Shown here: one piece after another, positions 51,801 to 61,283 of the stretch
Layout of the letters: every line of letters starts with the position of its first letter
Position numbering within the stretch: the first letter of the stretch is position 1
From: an uncultured Mitsuokella sp.
GTDB taxonomy: Bacteria; Bacillota; Negativicutes; Selenomonadales; Selenomonadaceae
NCBI GenBank assembly: GCA_945877355.1
Contig: CAMCRT010000003.1
Span: 1-64,000, forward strand
Direction of reading: 5' to 3'
DNA length: 64,000 bases
Translations under genes and position numbers: made by a program
Notes under the pieces: generated by a model
Database searches by the model: none
What the model saw: only the letters and a program-made list of their open reading frames with translations
What the model was told of the DNA's origin: nothing

Positions 51801-52315
51801 TCATCGGACCAGCAGGCGTGATAGACAGCACCCTTCTTCTCGATGATCTTGTCCCCCAGCCGGCAGAAGCGGTCGGGGAAGATCTGGTACATGACGCTGT
51901 GCTTGAACCAGTCCGGGGTCTTCGCCCCCTTGTTGAAGACGGTGAGCTGGAAGGAGGGTGGTACATGGTCATAGACCTCCCCCACGCCGCCCAGCTGATC
52001 GTTTCCATTGCCATAGAACGTGGTGCCGCTGTCCTGGGATATGATGAAGTAGTACCAGATCAGGCACCCTTCCTCCGGCAGCTTTAGCCGCGTCTGATAA
52101 TACCGCGTCTCAGAGAGCGGATCGTCCGCACTCTGGAGCTGGACGAGTTTCTCGCCCTCCCGCTCCGACCAGAGGCGCAGAAGGACGTTGTTCACCGCCT
52201 CCTTCGTCTGGATGCGAAGGCCCAGCTTCACCTTCGTGCCTGCCTCCGCCGCGCCGACAGGCGAACGGTAATATGCATTTTGGGAATTATGCTCGACTTG
52301 ATTTCGTCCAAGCAT
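48860..52315 (-). CDS. GH13 alpha-glycosidase fused to GH77 4-alpha-glucanotransferase
   Basis: 1151 residues. The first ~660 form a GH13 neopullulanase/alpha-amylase-like enzyme: N-terminal beta domain, YQIFPDRF, GWRLDVIDELP (nucleophile Asp), MIGEVWEDA (acid Glu) and SHDVQR. From about 670 a MalQ-type GH77 domain follows: PLGPVGYGYSPYQSPSAFAGN, IRIDHFRGFESYW, VAEDLGIIT, TGTHDNNT. Together they could debranch and redistribute glycogen chains. The ATG at 52315 has GGAGGGAG upstream. Confidence 0.92.
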   Translation of the reverse strand: MLGRNQVEHNSQNAYYRSPVGAAEAGTKVKLGLRIQTKEAVNNVLLRLWSEREGEKLVQLQSADDPLSETRYYQTRLKLPEEGCLIWYYFIISQDSGTTFYGNGNDQLGGVGEVYDHVPPSFQLTVFNKGAKTPDWFKHSVMYQIFPDRFCRLGDKIIEKKGAVYHACWSDDPSYYKDPDTKEIIAYDFFGGNLKGIESKLDYLKDLGISVIYLNPVFESESNHHYDTGDYHKIDPILGTNEDFRHLVDTAREKGIRIILDGVFSHTGSNSRYFNRYGQYDTLGAFQSKESPYYEWYNFRNFPYEYECWWNFDTLPDVTETTPSYMDFIINKEDSVLHHWLGEGISGWRLDVIDELPAAFSQAFFKELKASNPEAVMIGEVWEDASNKVAYGQPREYLCGREMDSAMNYPFRQILLDFLMGHVDGAYSMRRFESLRENYPKENFYAMMNLIGSHDVQRALTIFGEAAYYEGMPAIAQSRSKLTKEQYALGIQRLKMAILWQMTYPGVPSIYYGDEVGMQGFKDPYNRRPYPWENGDTALCNIVRAMVHTRNEHIALQTGALLPLYSEGDVISYARTIQGESDVFGQEAKDEAFVVVFNRNKEEKRTVTVDVSDFAEGTFVDVTDEDNVYETSFGKLTIKVPPLMGFLLQYREKPRKYPRKAGVLLHPTSLPSKYGCGDLGKEAYAFLDFLSAAGQKVWQILPLGPVGYGYSPYQSPSAFAGNTLLIDLDALIERKWLMPAEVRVSYASGSSSFVDFERVISFKHKALKKAFTRFQKDAGVQADYEAFCQKEAYWLDDYALFLAAKRESHDKPWTEWYDGLKKRLPKALAELSRRYEEHIAFVKFQQYVFARQWERLHAYAKEKGIEILGDMPIFISQDSADVWANPGLFDLNEDGTPRTVAGVPPDYFSATGQLWGNPQYNWEAMKKDGYAWWKKRFRKLYESVDIIRIDHFRGFESYWEIDGKAETAINGCWRKGPGKPFFDEIEKDLGQMPIVAEDLGIITEDVEKLRDACGFPGMKVLHFTLHFNENGRLGFVAPENSIVYTGTHDNNTTAGWFQKDIDDTTRSAVAALVHADENRPEEVAKKLITFAYASNARIAIVPMQDMLGLDDRARMNTPGTVGLNWKWCLKPNYLQKIDAGYFKELSAKYER

Positions 52316-52405
52316 CGATAGCACTCCCTCCATTGGGTTTCATGAAAGGGCAGGGTATCCTGTGCCCTGCCCTTTTGTTTTCTTGGCTCCCACTTCCCTC
52401 TCGCC

Positions 52406-53842
52406 TTACCGGGAGACAAGCTCCTGATAGAGATCCTCGTACTCCTTCGCCGAGGACTTCCAGCTGAAGTCCGCCGTCATGGCGTTCTGCACGAGCTTGA
52501 GCCACTCGCCGATATTGCCATAGAGCTTCAGAGCCCGCTTCAGGGCGTACATCATCTCATGGGCATTGTAGTCCCGGAACAGGAAGCCCGTGCCCTCGCC
52601 CGTATACTTGTTGTAGGGCGTGACCGTGTCCTTCAGGCCGCCGGTCTCCCGGACGACCGGGATGGTGCCATAGCGCATGGCCACCAGCTGGCCGATGCCG
52701 CAGGGCTCATAGTCGGACGGCATGAGGAAGATATCGGAGGATGCGTAGATCTTCTGGGCCAGGTCATTGGAGAAGCGGATGTTGACGGAGCACTTCGTGG
52801 GGAAACGCCAGGCGAGGCCCTTGAACCAATCCTCGTAGACCTTGTCGCCGGTGCCGAGGACCACCAGCTGGATATCCTCGTGCTGGAGGATTTCGTCCAT
52901 CATCCGCACGATGAGGTCCATGCCCTTCGGCTGGACGAGGCGGGACACGATGGCGACCATGGGCGTGCGGCGCTTCTCCGGCAGGCCCAGGAGCCGCTGA
53001 AGCGCCACCTTGTTGTCGAGCTTGCGGTCGATAGAGTCCGCATCATAGGTCTCCTCGATGTTCTTGTCCGTTTTCGGATTGTAGACATCATAATCAATGC
53101 CATTGACGATGCCGAAGAGGGTGTCCTGACGGGCCCGAAGGAGTCCATCCAGATGCTCGCCGAAGTAGGGATACTGGATCTCCGTGGCATAGGTCTTGCT
53201 GACGGTGGAGATGAAGTCGGAGTAGATGATGCCGCCCTTCATGAAGTTGACCGCATCGTAGAACTCCAGATCCCCGTTGTTGAAATATTTCCAGTCGAGG
53301 CCCAGCGTGTCCTCCATCACATCCTTCGGGAAGACGCCCTGATACTTCAGATTGTGGATGGTGAAGATGGTCTTGATTTTCTCATAGCGCTCGTCCCCCA
53401 TGTGCTCCAGCTTCAGGAACACGCTGACGAGGCCTGCATGCCAGTCATTCGTATGGATGACATCCGGCCAGAAGTCCATGGCCTCCAGAAGGTCCAGCAC
53501 GGCCCGGGAGAAGAAGGAGAAGCGCTCCGCGTCATCGTCGTAGCCGTAGAAGCCCTCCCGCTTGAAGTACTCCTCATTGTCCACGAAGTAGTAGGTGACG
53601 CCGTTATGCTCCAGCTTGTCGAGGCCGACGAACTTCTTGCGCCAGGACACGGAGAGCTCCCCGTCATAGACGTGCTCCATGGCATTCCGGTATTCCTCGG
53701 GAATCATGCCAAACTTCGGCATGATGACGCGGACATCGACGCCATCGGCTGCCAGAGCCTGCGGCAGGGACCCTGCCACATCCGCAAGGCCGCCTGTCTT
53801 GGCAAAGGGTGTTGCTTCTGCTGCTACGTAAAGTACCTTCAT
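52406..53842 (-). CDS. glgA: Glycogen synthase
   Basis: ADP-glucose-dependent GT5 synthase. 478 residues. The KTGGL motif is in ATPFAKTGGLADVAG near residue 15; the C-terminal GT-B domain has PSDYEPCGIGQLVAMRYGTIPVVRETGGLKDTV. The ATG at 53842 has GGGGGA upstream. It lies between glgB and the GH13-GH77 gene. Confidence 0.97.
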   Translation of the reverse strand: MKVLYVAAEATPFAKTGGLADVAGSLPQALAADGVDVRVIMPKFGMIPEEYRNAMEHVYDGELSVSWRKKFVGLDKLEHNGVTYYFVDNEEYFKREGFYGYDDDAERFSFFSRAVLDLLEAMDFWPDVIHTNDWHAGLVSVFLKLEHMGDERYEKIKTIFTIHNLKYQGVFPKDVMEDTLGLDWKYFNNGDLEFYDAVNFMKGGIIYSDFISTVSKTYATEIQYPYFGEHLDGLLRARQDTLFGIVNGIDYDVYNPKTDKNIEETYDADSIDRKLDNKVALQRLLGLPEKRRTPMVAIVSRLVQPKGMDLIVRMMDEILQHEDIQLVVLGTGDKVYEDWFKGLAWRFPTKCSVNIRFSNDLAQKIYASSDIFLMPSDYEPCGIGQLVAMRYGTIPVVRETGGLKDTVTPYNKYTGEGTGFLFRDYNAHEMMYALKRALKLYGNIGEWLKLVQNAMTADFSWKSSAKEYEDLYQELVSR

Positions 53843-53925
53843 ATCAAAATCCCCCTTTATCTCTTTTCCCACGCCTCGGCCGCGCCTGGGAGTCCCGGAC
53901 GCAGCAAAGACGCAAATCCCTTATA

Positions 53926-56106
53926 TCAAGCGTTCGCCGTCCTTGCTTTTTTCGGCGCCGCCTTTTTCGCTGTGGTCTTCTTGCGGGTCACCGCCCCAGT
54001 CTTTGATTTGGCGGTCGCAGCCTTCTTCGTGCGGGCAGCAGGCTTCTTCGCTGCAGCTACCGTCTTCTTGGGAGCGGCCTTTTTCGTCGCTGCGATGCGG
54101 CGCGCAGGCTCCGTGGCCGCTGCCTCGGAGGCCTCCGCCTTCTTCTCCTCATGGCCCTTCACCATGAGGCTCTTCGGCGCGCCCTCGATGGAGATCTTCG
54201 CTCCGGCCTGCTCCTGGAGGCGCAGGTAGACGGTGGCCAGCGGCGGCACCGTCAGCACGATGGACTGATCCCGGTCGTGCCAGGGGATATCCTCGCTCAC
54301 GAGGAAGCCCTCGTTCTTCACGCCGCTGCCGCCAAAGGCCTCGTCGTCGGAGTTGAAGACCTCCTGATAGCTGCCCTTGGAGGGGACGCCGATGCGGTAG
54401 CCATGGCGCACCTCCGGCGTGAAGTTGCAGACGGCGATGAGGAAGTCATTGCCATCCTCCGCCCGGCGGATGAGGGAGATGACGCTGTTCTCATTGTCGT
54501 TGCAGTCAATCCACTGGAAGCCGTTCCAGTCGAAGTCCACCTGCCACATGGCCTTGTTGTCACAGTAGAACTTGTTGAGGGCCCTCGTGTAGGCCAGCAT
54601 CTTCGTGTGCATGGGATACTGCTGCGGCAGATGCCAGTCGAGGCTGTCGTCGAAGTTCCACTCGATGAACTGGCCATACTCGCCGCCCATGAAGAGGAGC
54701 TTCTTGCCGGGATGGACCATCCAGTAGGCAAAAAACGTCCTGAGGTTTGCAAACTTCTGCCAGTAGTCGCCGGGCATCTTCGAGATGAGGGAGCACTTGC
54801 CGTGGACCACCTCGTCGTGGGAGAGCGGCAGCACGAAGTTCTCGCTGAAGGCGTACATGAGGGAGAAGGTGAGCTTGTCCTGGTTCCACTTGCGGTACAC
54901 CGGGTCGAGGGACATGTACTTGAGCATGTCGTTCATCCAGCCCATGTTCCACTTGTAGTTGAAGCCCATGCCGCCCATGTAGACGGGCTTCGAGATGAGG
55001 GGCCAGGAGGTGGACTCCTCCGCGATCATCAGGGCCTGGGGATGATACTTGAATATGGTCTCATTGAGCTTCTTCAAAAAGTCCATGGCCTCGAGATTTC
55101 CGGTGTCGCCGTACTTGTTCGGCGTCCACTCCCCGTCCTTACGGCCGTAGTTCAGATAGAGCATGTTGGCCACCGCGTCGATGCGAAGCCCGTCGATGTG
55201 GAACTCCTCGAACCAGAACATGGCGTTCGATATGAGGAAGCTCTGGACCTCCGTGCGGCCGTAGTCGAAATTGGTGGTGCCCCACTCCCAGTTCTCCGCC
55301 AGCTGCTCATTGTCCGACTCGTAGAGGGTCATGCCGTCAAAATGGCGCAGGCCCTGCTCGTCCTTGCAGAAATGGCCCGGCACCCAGTCCATGATGATGC
55401 CGATGCCCCGCTCATGGGCCCTGTCCACCAGATAGCGGAAGTCATCCGGGGAGCCGAAGCGGCTCGTCACCGCATAGTAGCCCGTGGCCTGGTAGCCCCA
55501 GGAGCCGTCATAGGGGTGCTCGCAAAGGGGCATGAACTCGATATGGGTGTAGTGCATGTCGCAGACGTAGTCGATGAGCTGGTCAGCCAGGTCCCGATAG
55601 GAGAGGTACTCCCCATCGGCGCCCCGGCGCCAGGAGCCCGCGTGGACCTCGTAGGTCAGCATGGGCCGCTCATAGGAGGACTCATGCTTCTTTTTCTGCT
55701 GCCACTCGCCATCCTTCCAGTCGTAGTGGGAGAGGTCGTAGACCCGCGATGCCGTCTGGGGCTTTTTCTCCGCGTAGAAGCCATAGGGGTCTGCCTTCAT
55801 GATATGGGGGCCGCCCCACTGGGGCTCGATGGCGTACTTGTAGACGGTGCCCTCCTGGAGGCCCTCGATGAAGGTCACCCAGATTTCCCCGTCGCCGATG
55901 CGGTCCATGTAGTTTGTCCGGGTATCCCAGTCATTGAAGTCGCCCACGACGGATATGCTCTTGGCATGGGGCGCCCACACGGCGAAGCGGACGCCTCTCT
56001 TCCCGTCCTGCTCGACAAAGTGTGCGCCGAGCATCTCGTAGGCATGGTAATTCGTCCCCTGATGGAAAAGATAGAGGTCGAATTCACTCAGATCGGATGT
56101 TTTCAC
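53926..56106 (-). CDS. glgB: 1,4-alpha-glucan branching enzyme with H1-like tail
   Basis: 726 residues. CBM48 N-terminus, GH13 catalytic core with YTHIEFMPLCEHPYDGSWGYQ, DGLRIDAVANMLY (nucleophile), AEESTSWP (acid) and LSHDEVVHG. After the family's usual end near residue 650 there is a 70-residue Lys/Ala/Pro/Thr-rich tail (ATKKAAPKKTVAAAKKPAAR...) like histone H1. GTG start with GGAGGA upstream. Confidence 0.96.
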   Translation of the reverse strand: MKTSDLSEFDLYLFHQGTNYHAYEMLGAHFVEQDGKRGVRFAVWAPHAKSISVVGDFNDWDTRTNYMDRIGDGEIWVTFIEGLQEGTVYKYAIEPQWGGPHIMKADPYGFYAEKKPQTASRVYDLSHYDWKDGEWQQKKKHESSYERPMLTYEVHAGSWRRGADGEYLSYRDLADQLIDYVCDMHYTHIEFMPLCEHPYDGSWGYQATGYYAVTSRFGSPDDFRYLVDRAHERGIGIIMDWVPGHFCKDEQGLRHFDGMTLYESDNEQLAENWEWGTTNFDYGRTEVQSFLISNAMFWFEEFHIDGLRIDAVANMLYLNYGRKDGEWTPNKYGDTGNLEAMDFLKKLNETIFKYHPQALMIAEESTSWPLISKPVYMGGMGFNYKWNMGWMNDMLKYMSLDPVYRKWNQDKLTFSLMYAFSENFVLPLSHDEVVHGKCSLISKMPGDYWQKFANLRTFFAYWMVHPGKKLLFMGGEYGQFIEWNFDDSLDWHLPQQYPMHTKMLAYTRALNKFYCDNKAMWQVDFDWNGFQWIDCNDNENSVISLIRRAEDGNDFLIAVCNFTPEVRHGYRIGVPSKGSYQEVFNSDDEAFGGSGVKNEGFLVSEDIPWHDRDQSIVLTVPPLATVYLRLQEQAGAKISIEGAPKSLMVKGHEEKKAEASEAAATEPARRIAATKKAAPKKTVAAAKKPAARTKKAATAKSKTGAVTRKKTTAKKAAPKKARTANA

Positions 56107-56221
56107 AAAAATCCTCCTTCGACAGAATCAAAATACTTCCGTGCAGGAGGCAGGTGCATGTTGCTCCACCCACCCAGTCGGAGAGCCCCAGGGGCTCTCC
56201 CATCCATGATAGGTTTCCGTT

Positions 56222-58705
56222 TTAGGATATGGTGACCGGCTTGATCTTCCAGATTTCCTTTGCATACTCCTCGATGGTACGGTCGGAGGAGAAGTAGCCG
56301 GCATTGGCGATGTTGACCGCCGACATGTGGGCCCAGCGCAGCTTCTCGCCGTAGCGCTTGTAGATTTCCTGATGGGCATCGGCGTAGGCATTGAAGTCCT
56401 TCAGGATGAAGAACTCGTCGTTTGCCTGGAGGATGGTGTCGAAGAGGGAGTGGAAGTCCCCGTAGGTGCCATCCGTCAGCTGGTTGATGACGAGGCGCAC
56501 ATTCTCGTTCTGGTTGTACTCGTCCCAGGCGGAATAGGAGCCCGTGGCGTAGTAGTTCAGGACCTCCTCCGCCGTCAGGCCGAAGATGACGCAGTTCTCG
56601 TCGCCCCCCACCTTCTCGCGGATCTCCACATTGGCGCCGTCCAGAGTGCCCAGGGTGATGGCGCCGTTTATCATGAACTTCATGTTGCCGGTGCCGGAGG
56701 CCTCCTTCGAGGCGGTGGAAATCTGCTCGGACACATCAGCGGCAGGATAGACCACCTCGCCGAGGGACACGCCGAAGTTCTCGATGAAGACGACCTTCAG
56801 CATGTCGTTTACCGCCGGGTCGTTGTTGACCTTGTCCGCCACCGCATTGATGAGGCGGATGGTCTTTTTCGCCACATAGTAGCCAGGAGCTGCCTTGCCG
56901 CCGAAGAAGTAGGTGGTGGGCAGCATCTGATAGCTCTTGTCCGTCTTGAGCTTATGATACTGGAACATGATGTGGAGGATATTCATGAGCTGGCGCTTGT
57001 AGGAATGGATGCGCTTTACCTGGATATCGAAGATGGTATGGGGGTCCACCACGATGCCCTGCTTCTCTTTTATGAGCCTAGCGAGGGCGTCCTTTCGGAT
57101 TTCCTTGATCTTCGTGAGCTTCTCCAGGAAGGGCCGGTCATCCACATAGTCGTTCAGGAGATCCATCTGCTCCGGGTGACGGTGCCAGCGGCGGCTGCCG
57201 ATGGTCTGGTCGATGAGATCCGAGAGCTCCGGATTTGCCCCCATGAGCCAGCGACGATGGGTGATGCCATTCGTCTTGTTGTTGAACATGTTGGGGTAGT
57301 AATCGTAGAAGTCCTTCAGCGTCGTGTGCTTCAGGATTTCCGAGTGGATCTTCGCCACGCCATTGACGCTGTGGCCGCCCACGATAGAGAGGCGGGCCAT
57401 GTGGACGCAGTTGTCCTGGATGATGGAGAGCTCGTGGACCTTGTCCTCGTTCTGCGGATAGCGCTCCCGCACGTCGATGAGCCAGCGGCGGTTGATTTCG
57501 TCAATAATCATGTAGATGCGGGGCAGCAGGTTGCGGAACATGCCCACCTCCCACTTCTCCAAGGCCTCCGGCATGATGGTGTGGTTCGTATAGGCGATGG
57601 TCTCGCGGGTGATGCTCCAGGCCTCGTCCCACTCGAAGTCCTTCTCATCCACGAGAATGCGCATGAGCTCTGCCACGCAGAGGGCCGGATGAGTATCGTT
57701 GATATGGATGGCCACATGCTTTGCGAACTCGTGGAGATCGCCGCCCTCCCGGAGGTAGTGGCGGACGATGCTCTGGACGCCGGCGGAGACCATGAAGTAC
57801 TCCTGGATGAGGCGGGTCTGCTTCCCCTCGTAGGTGCTGTCATCCGGGTAGAGGGAGCGGGTGATGTTCTCCACGAAGCGGCGATACTCCCGCTTCTGAT
57901 GGATCTGCTCCTGGGTAAGGCGCCCGTAGTCGGAAAAGTCCCGGTCCACCTCGGCGCTCCAGAGCCGAAGCGTATTCACCGTATGGTTGTGGTAGCCAAC
58001 CACCGGCACATCGTAGGGGACGCCCATGATGGTCATGGCATTCTCATGGACGAGCTTCAGCTTGCCGTCCTCCAGCTTCTTCATGTAGGCATTGCCGTAG
58101 AACTTGACATCCACAGACTTATCGGGGTTCCGATACTCCCAAGCGAAGCCGTCCTTCAGCCAGTTGTCCGGGATCTCGACCTGGTTGCCGTCGATGATCT
58201 TCTGCTCGAAGAGGCCGTACTTGTAGCGGATGCTGCAGCCGTGGCCCGGCAGGCTGTGGGCAGCCAGGGAGTCGATGAAGCAGGCGGCGAGACGGCCGAG
58301 GCCGCCGTTGCCGAGGCCAGCGTCTGGCTCCTGCTCATAGACCTCCGGCAGCTTCAGCTTGAAGTCCTGGAGCACCTCGGAGACAGCCTCCTCGATGCCG
58401 AGGTTCAGAAGGTTCGACTTTAGGAGGCGGCCCAGCAGGAATTCGATGGAGAAGTAATAGACCTGCTTCGTGTTCTTCTCGCCATAGGCCTTGTTCGTAT
58501 TGATCCAGTTTTCAGAAATAAACTGCTTGGCTGTGGCGGCCACCGTCTTGTAGATCTCATTTTCCGTGAGATCCTTGAGGTCGCGGCCCCACATGATGTG
58601 TGCCGTCTGGGTGAATCGGGTCTTGATGTTTTCCTTGAGCTTTTCAAACTCGCGGCTCTTTGCCTTTTGTTCTTTCGTTTCTCGTGCCAAATTCAACACT
58701 CCCAT
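56222..58705 (-). CDS. glgP: Glycogen phosphorylase
   Basis: GT35 enzyme releasing glucose-1-phosphate, 827 residues. The PLP-lysine region is EASGTGNMKFMINGAITLGTLDGANVEI; AACFIDSLAAHSLPGHGCSIRYKYGLF and DTHPALCVAELMRILVDE are typical. The annotated ATG has no good SD; a TTG five codons on (GGGAG eight bases before it) is an alternative start. Together with glgB and glgA it forms the second transcription unit of the block. Confidence 0.97.
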   Translation of the reverse strand: MGVLNLARETKEQKAKSREFEKLKENIKTRFTQTAHIMWGRDLKDLTENEIYKTVAATAKQFISENWINTNKAYGEKNTKQVYYFSIEFLLGRLLKSNLLNLGIEEAVSEVLQDFKLKLPEVYEQEPDAGLGNGGLGRLAACFIDSLAAHSLPGHGCSIRYKYGLFEQKIIDGNQVEIPDNWLKDGFAWEYRNPDKSVDVKFYGNAYMKKLEDGKLKLVHENAMTIMGVPYDVPVVGYHNHTVNTLRLWSAEVDRDFSDYGRLTQEQIHQKREYRRFVENITRSLYPDDSTYEGKQTRLIQEYFMVSAGVQSIVRHYLREGGDLHEFAKHVAIHINDTHPALCVAELMRILVDEKDFEWDEAWSITRETIAYTNHTIMPEALEKWEVGMFRNLLPRIYMIIDEINRRWLIDVRERYPQNEDKVHELSIIQDNCVHMARLSIVGGHSVNGVAKIHSEILKHTTLKDFYDYYPNMFNNKTNGITHRRWLMGANPELSDLIDQTIGSRRWHRHPEQMDLLNDYVDDRPFLEKLTKIKEIRKDALARLIKEKQGIVVDPHTIFDIQVKRIHSYKRQLMNILHIMFQYHKLKTDKSYQMLPTTYFFGGKAAPGYYVAKKTIRLINAVADKVNNDPAVNDMLKVVFIENFGVSLGEVVYPAADVSEQISTASKEASGTGNMKFMINGAITLGTLDGANVEIREKVGGDENCVIFGLTAEEVLNYYATGSYSAWDEYNQNENVRLVINQLTDGTYGDFHSLFDTILQANDEFFILKDFNAYADAHQEIYKRYGEKLRWAHMSAVNIANAGYFSSDRTIEEYAKEIWKIKPVTIS

Positions 58706-58801
58706 TCAAATCTTGCATTTCGGGTTTGTCGGGACAGCCTCCTCGCCGTCCGTATTGCAGCCCTCCTGGCTGCCGGCAAAAGGGCTTTGCCTTTCTTCTT
58801 T

Positions 58802-58830
58802 ATTATCCTGTCAGAATACTTGGAAGTCAA
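58802..58830 (-). promoter_or_regulatory. Promoter of glgP-glgB-glgA
   Basis: On the minus strand TTGACT - 17 bases - GATAAT, about 100 bases before glgP. The remainder of the 58706-58906 gap shows no other signal. Confidence 0.7.
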
Positions 58831-58906
58831 GTAAAGAAGCTGGAACAAATTCCCTATTCCTGCAAAGGCCTGCAGCGAGCCTTCTCTTCGCCGCTTGCCG
58901 CAAAAA

Positions 58907-58966
58907 ACAAAAGGTGCCGCCGTAATATCCAGCCGTCTTTGGCAATCGAATCATTACGGCGGCACG
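58907..58966 (-). terminator. Intrinsic terminator after glgD
   Basis: On the minus strand GTGCCGCCGTAAT / ATTACGGCGGCAC, a 13-pair stem with a long loop, is followed by CTTTTGTTTTTTG. It separates glgCD from glgPBA. Confidence 0.88.
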
Positions 58967-58975
58967 CCTTATGCA

Positions 58976-60082
58976 TTATATGACAGTACGCTTTGTGATG
59001 ATGAGCGGGTAGTTCGAGGCACCCTTGAGCCATTTCTCCTTTGTGATGACCACGTTCTTGTCGGTTATCACGTTCTCCACGAGGGCCCCTTCCTTTACGG
59101 CGCTCTTCTGCATGATGATGGAGTTCTTGACCTCTGCACCCTCCTCCACCGTCACGCCGCGGAAGAGAATAGAGTTCTCCACCTTGCCGCGGATGATGCA
59201 GCCATTGGCCACGAGGGAGTTCTTCACGTCCGCCGTCGCCTTGTACTCCACGGGGACCTCATCCTTCGTCTTCGTGTAGATGGGGTGCTCGCCCATGAAG
59301 AGCGTCTCCCAGTTCTCCGGCTGTAGTAGGTCCATGTTCGCCTTGTAGAAGGAGGCGATGGAGTCGATATGGGCCACATAGCCGTCATGGGCCATGGCAT
59401 ACATGGTGTAGTCATTCATGCGGCGGATGATGGCATCCATGAGGAAGTCCTGGCCGCCATGCTCATAGGTGTAGCGGACCATCTCCACGAAGATGCGCTT
59501 CTCCATGAGGTAGATGCCAAGCGACACCTTCATGCCGTCATAGACCACGGGCTTTTCTGCGATATCCGACACGAGGCCGCTGGCCTCCGTCTCGAGAACC
59601 ACGTTCTTCCCCTGGGTCTCCTGCTCTGCCACATGGTAGACCATGGAAATCTCCGCCCCCGTATTCTGGTGGAAGCGCAGGAGCTTCGAGAAGTCGATGT
59701 TGTAGATGAAGCTGCCGCTCGTCAGCATGATGTACTTCTGGGAGCTGTGCTCGATAAAGTCGAGGTTGTGGTAGAAGTTCTTGAGGTCGCCCCGGCGGCT
59801 GATCTCATCCTTCTGGGGGGTCGGCAGGTAGAAGAGGCCATCGTGGCGGCGGGCCAGGTCCCAGTCCTTGCCGGAGCGGAGATGGTCGAGGACGGACCTG
59901 CCCTTGTTGGGAAGCATGACGCCCACATTCACGACGCCGGAATTCACGAGGCTCGACAGGGCGAAGTCGATGAGGCGGTAGCGCCCGGCGAAGGGGAGGG
60001 ACTCCACAGCCCGGCGCTCCGTCAGCTCCCGGATCAGAGTGTCGTCCTCCTGCATGTTGATGATGCCCATTACTGTTTTCAC
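58976..60082 (-). CDS. glgD: Glucose-1-phosphate adenylyltransferase regulatory subunit GlgD
   Basis: 368 residues. The N-terminus KTVMGIINMQEDDTLIRELTERRA and AGRYRLIDFALSSLVNSGVVNVGVM match GlgD, a catalytically weak paralogue that forms heterotetramers with GlgC. The C-terminal part has left-handed beta-helix repeats. The GTG at 60082 is favoured by the family start and GGAG upstream. Confidence 0.94.
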   Translation of the reverse strand: MKTVMGIINMQEDDTLIRELTERRAVESLPFAGRYRLIDFALSSLVNSGVVNVGVMLPNKGRSVLDHLRSGKDWDLARRHDGLFYLPTPQKDEISRRGDLKNFYHNLDFIEHSSQKYIMLTSGSFIYNIDFSKLLRFHQNTGAEISMVYHVAEQETQGKNVVLETEASGLVSDIAEKPVVYDGMKVSLGIYLMEKRIFVEMVRYTYEHGGQDFLMDAIIRRMNDYTMYAMAHDGYVAHIDSIASFYKANMDLLQPENWETLFMGEHPIYTKTKDEVPVEYKATADVKNSLVANGCIIRGKVENSILFRGVTVEEGAEVKNSIIMQKSAVKEGALVENVITDKNVVITKEKWLKGASNYPLIITKRTVI

Positions 60083-60128
60083 GTTGCTCACTCCGTTCTT
60101 ACATTACTTGTCCAGCATTGGGCATATT

Positions 60129-61283
60129 TCAGCCGACGCGCATGGTGCCATCGAGGGCGCGCACATGCTCCCCGTCGGCGATGACGGTGATGGCCTCCTT
60201 CTCGCCCGTGACCTTCGCGCCCTCCTCGATGACGCAGTTCTGGGCCACGATGGCGTACTCGACGCTGGCCCCCTCCTGGATGACGGTGGAGGGCATGATG
60301 ACCGAGTCCTTCACGTGGGCGCCACGGCCGATGCGCACGCCCGGGAAGATGACGGAGTTCTCGACGGTGCCCAGCACCATGGAGCCCTCGCTGATCATGG
60401 AGTTCGTGATTTCCGCCTCCGGGCCCACGAACTGGGGCGGCATCGGAGGATTCGAGGAATAGATCTTCCAGTCTCCATTGAGGTCCACAGGGAGGTTGTC
60501 CTGCAGGAGATCCATATTGGCCTGCCACAGGCTCTCGATGGTTCCCACATCCTTCCAGTAGCCGTCAAAGGCGTAGGAGAAGAGGCGGCCGTTATCCGCA
60601 AGCATCTTGGGGATGATGTTCTTGCCGAAGTCATGGGCGCTCGTCTCGTCCTTTGCGTCCTCCTCGAGATACTTCTTGAGGTAATCCGTGCTGAAAATAT
60701 AGATGCCCATGGAGGCGAGGTTGCTCTTCGGCTTTGCGGGCTTCTCCTCAAACTCCAGGATGCGGCCCGTCTTGTCCGTGTTCATGATGCCGAAGCGGGG
60801 CGCCTCGTCCCAAGGAACCTCGATGACGCCGATGGTGGCCTCTGCCTGGTTCATCTTGTGGGCCTCGAGCATCCAGGAGTAGTCCATGGTGTAGATGTGG
60901 TCGCCGGAGAGGATGAGCACATAGTCAGGATCCGCCAGCTCGATGAAGTTCAGGTTCTGATAGATGGCGTCTGCCGTGCCGCGATACCAATCCGCGCCCT
61001 TCTCACGAGCGTAGGGGGGCAGGATGAAGATGCCGCCCTCCCGCTTGTCGAGGTCCCAGGGGCTGCCGGAGGCGAGGTAGTTGTTGAGCTCAAGCGGACG
61101 ATACTGGGTCAGGACGCCGACCTTGTCGATGCCGGAGTTCGCGCAGTTCGACAGCGGGAAATCGATGATGCGATACTTCCCGCCGAAAGGTACAGCGGGC
61201 TTTGCGATCTTCTTCGTCAGGGCCCCGAGGCGGCTGCCCTGTCCTCCTGCCAATATCATGGCCAAGCATTCTGTCTTTCTCAT
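60129..61283 (-). CDS. glgC: Glucose-1-phosphate adenylyltransferase
   Basis: ADP-glucose pyrophosphorylase, 384 residues. [39 protein letters not shown] is the nucleotide-binding start; [12 protein letters not shown] and GDHIYTMDY follow, then the beta-helix C-terminus. First gene of the block; GGGGGA precedes the ATG. Confidence 0.97.
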   Translation of the reverse strand: MRKTECLAMILAGGQGSRLGALTKKIAKPAVPFGGKYRIIDFPLSNCANSGIDKVGVLTQYRPLELNNYLASGSPWDLDKREGGIFILPPYAREKGADWYRGTADAIYQNLNFIELADPDYVLILSGDHIYTMDYSWMLEAHKMNQAEATIGVIEVPWDEAPRFGIMNTDKTGRILEFEEKPAKPKSNLASMGIYIFSTDYLKKYLEEDAKDETSAHDFGKNIIPKMLADNGRLFSYAFDGYWKDVGTIESLWQANMDLLQDNLPVDLNGDWKIYSSNPPMPPQFVGPEAEITNSMISEGSMVLGTVENSVIFPGVRIGRGAHVKDSVIMPSTVIQEGASVEYAIVAQNCVIEEGAKVTGEKEAITVIADGEHVRALDGTMRVG

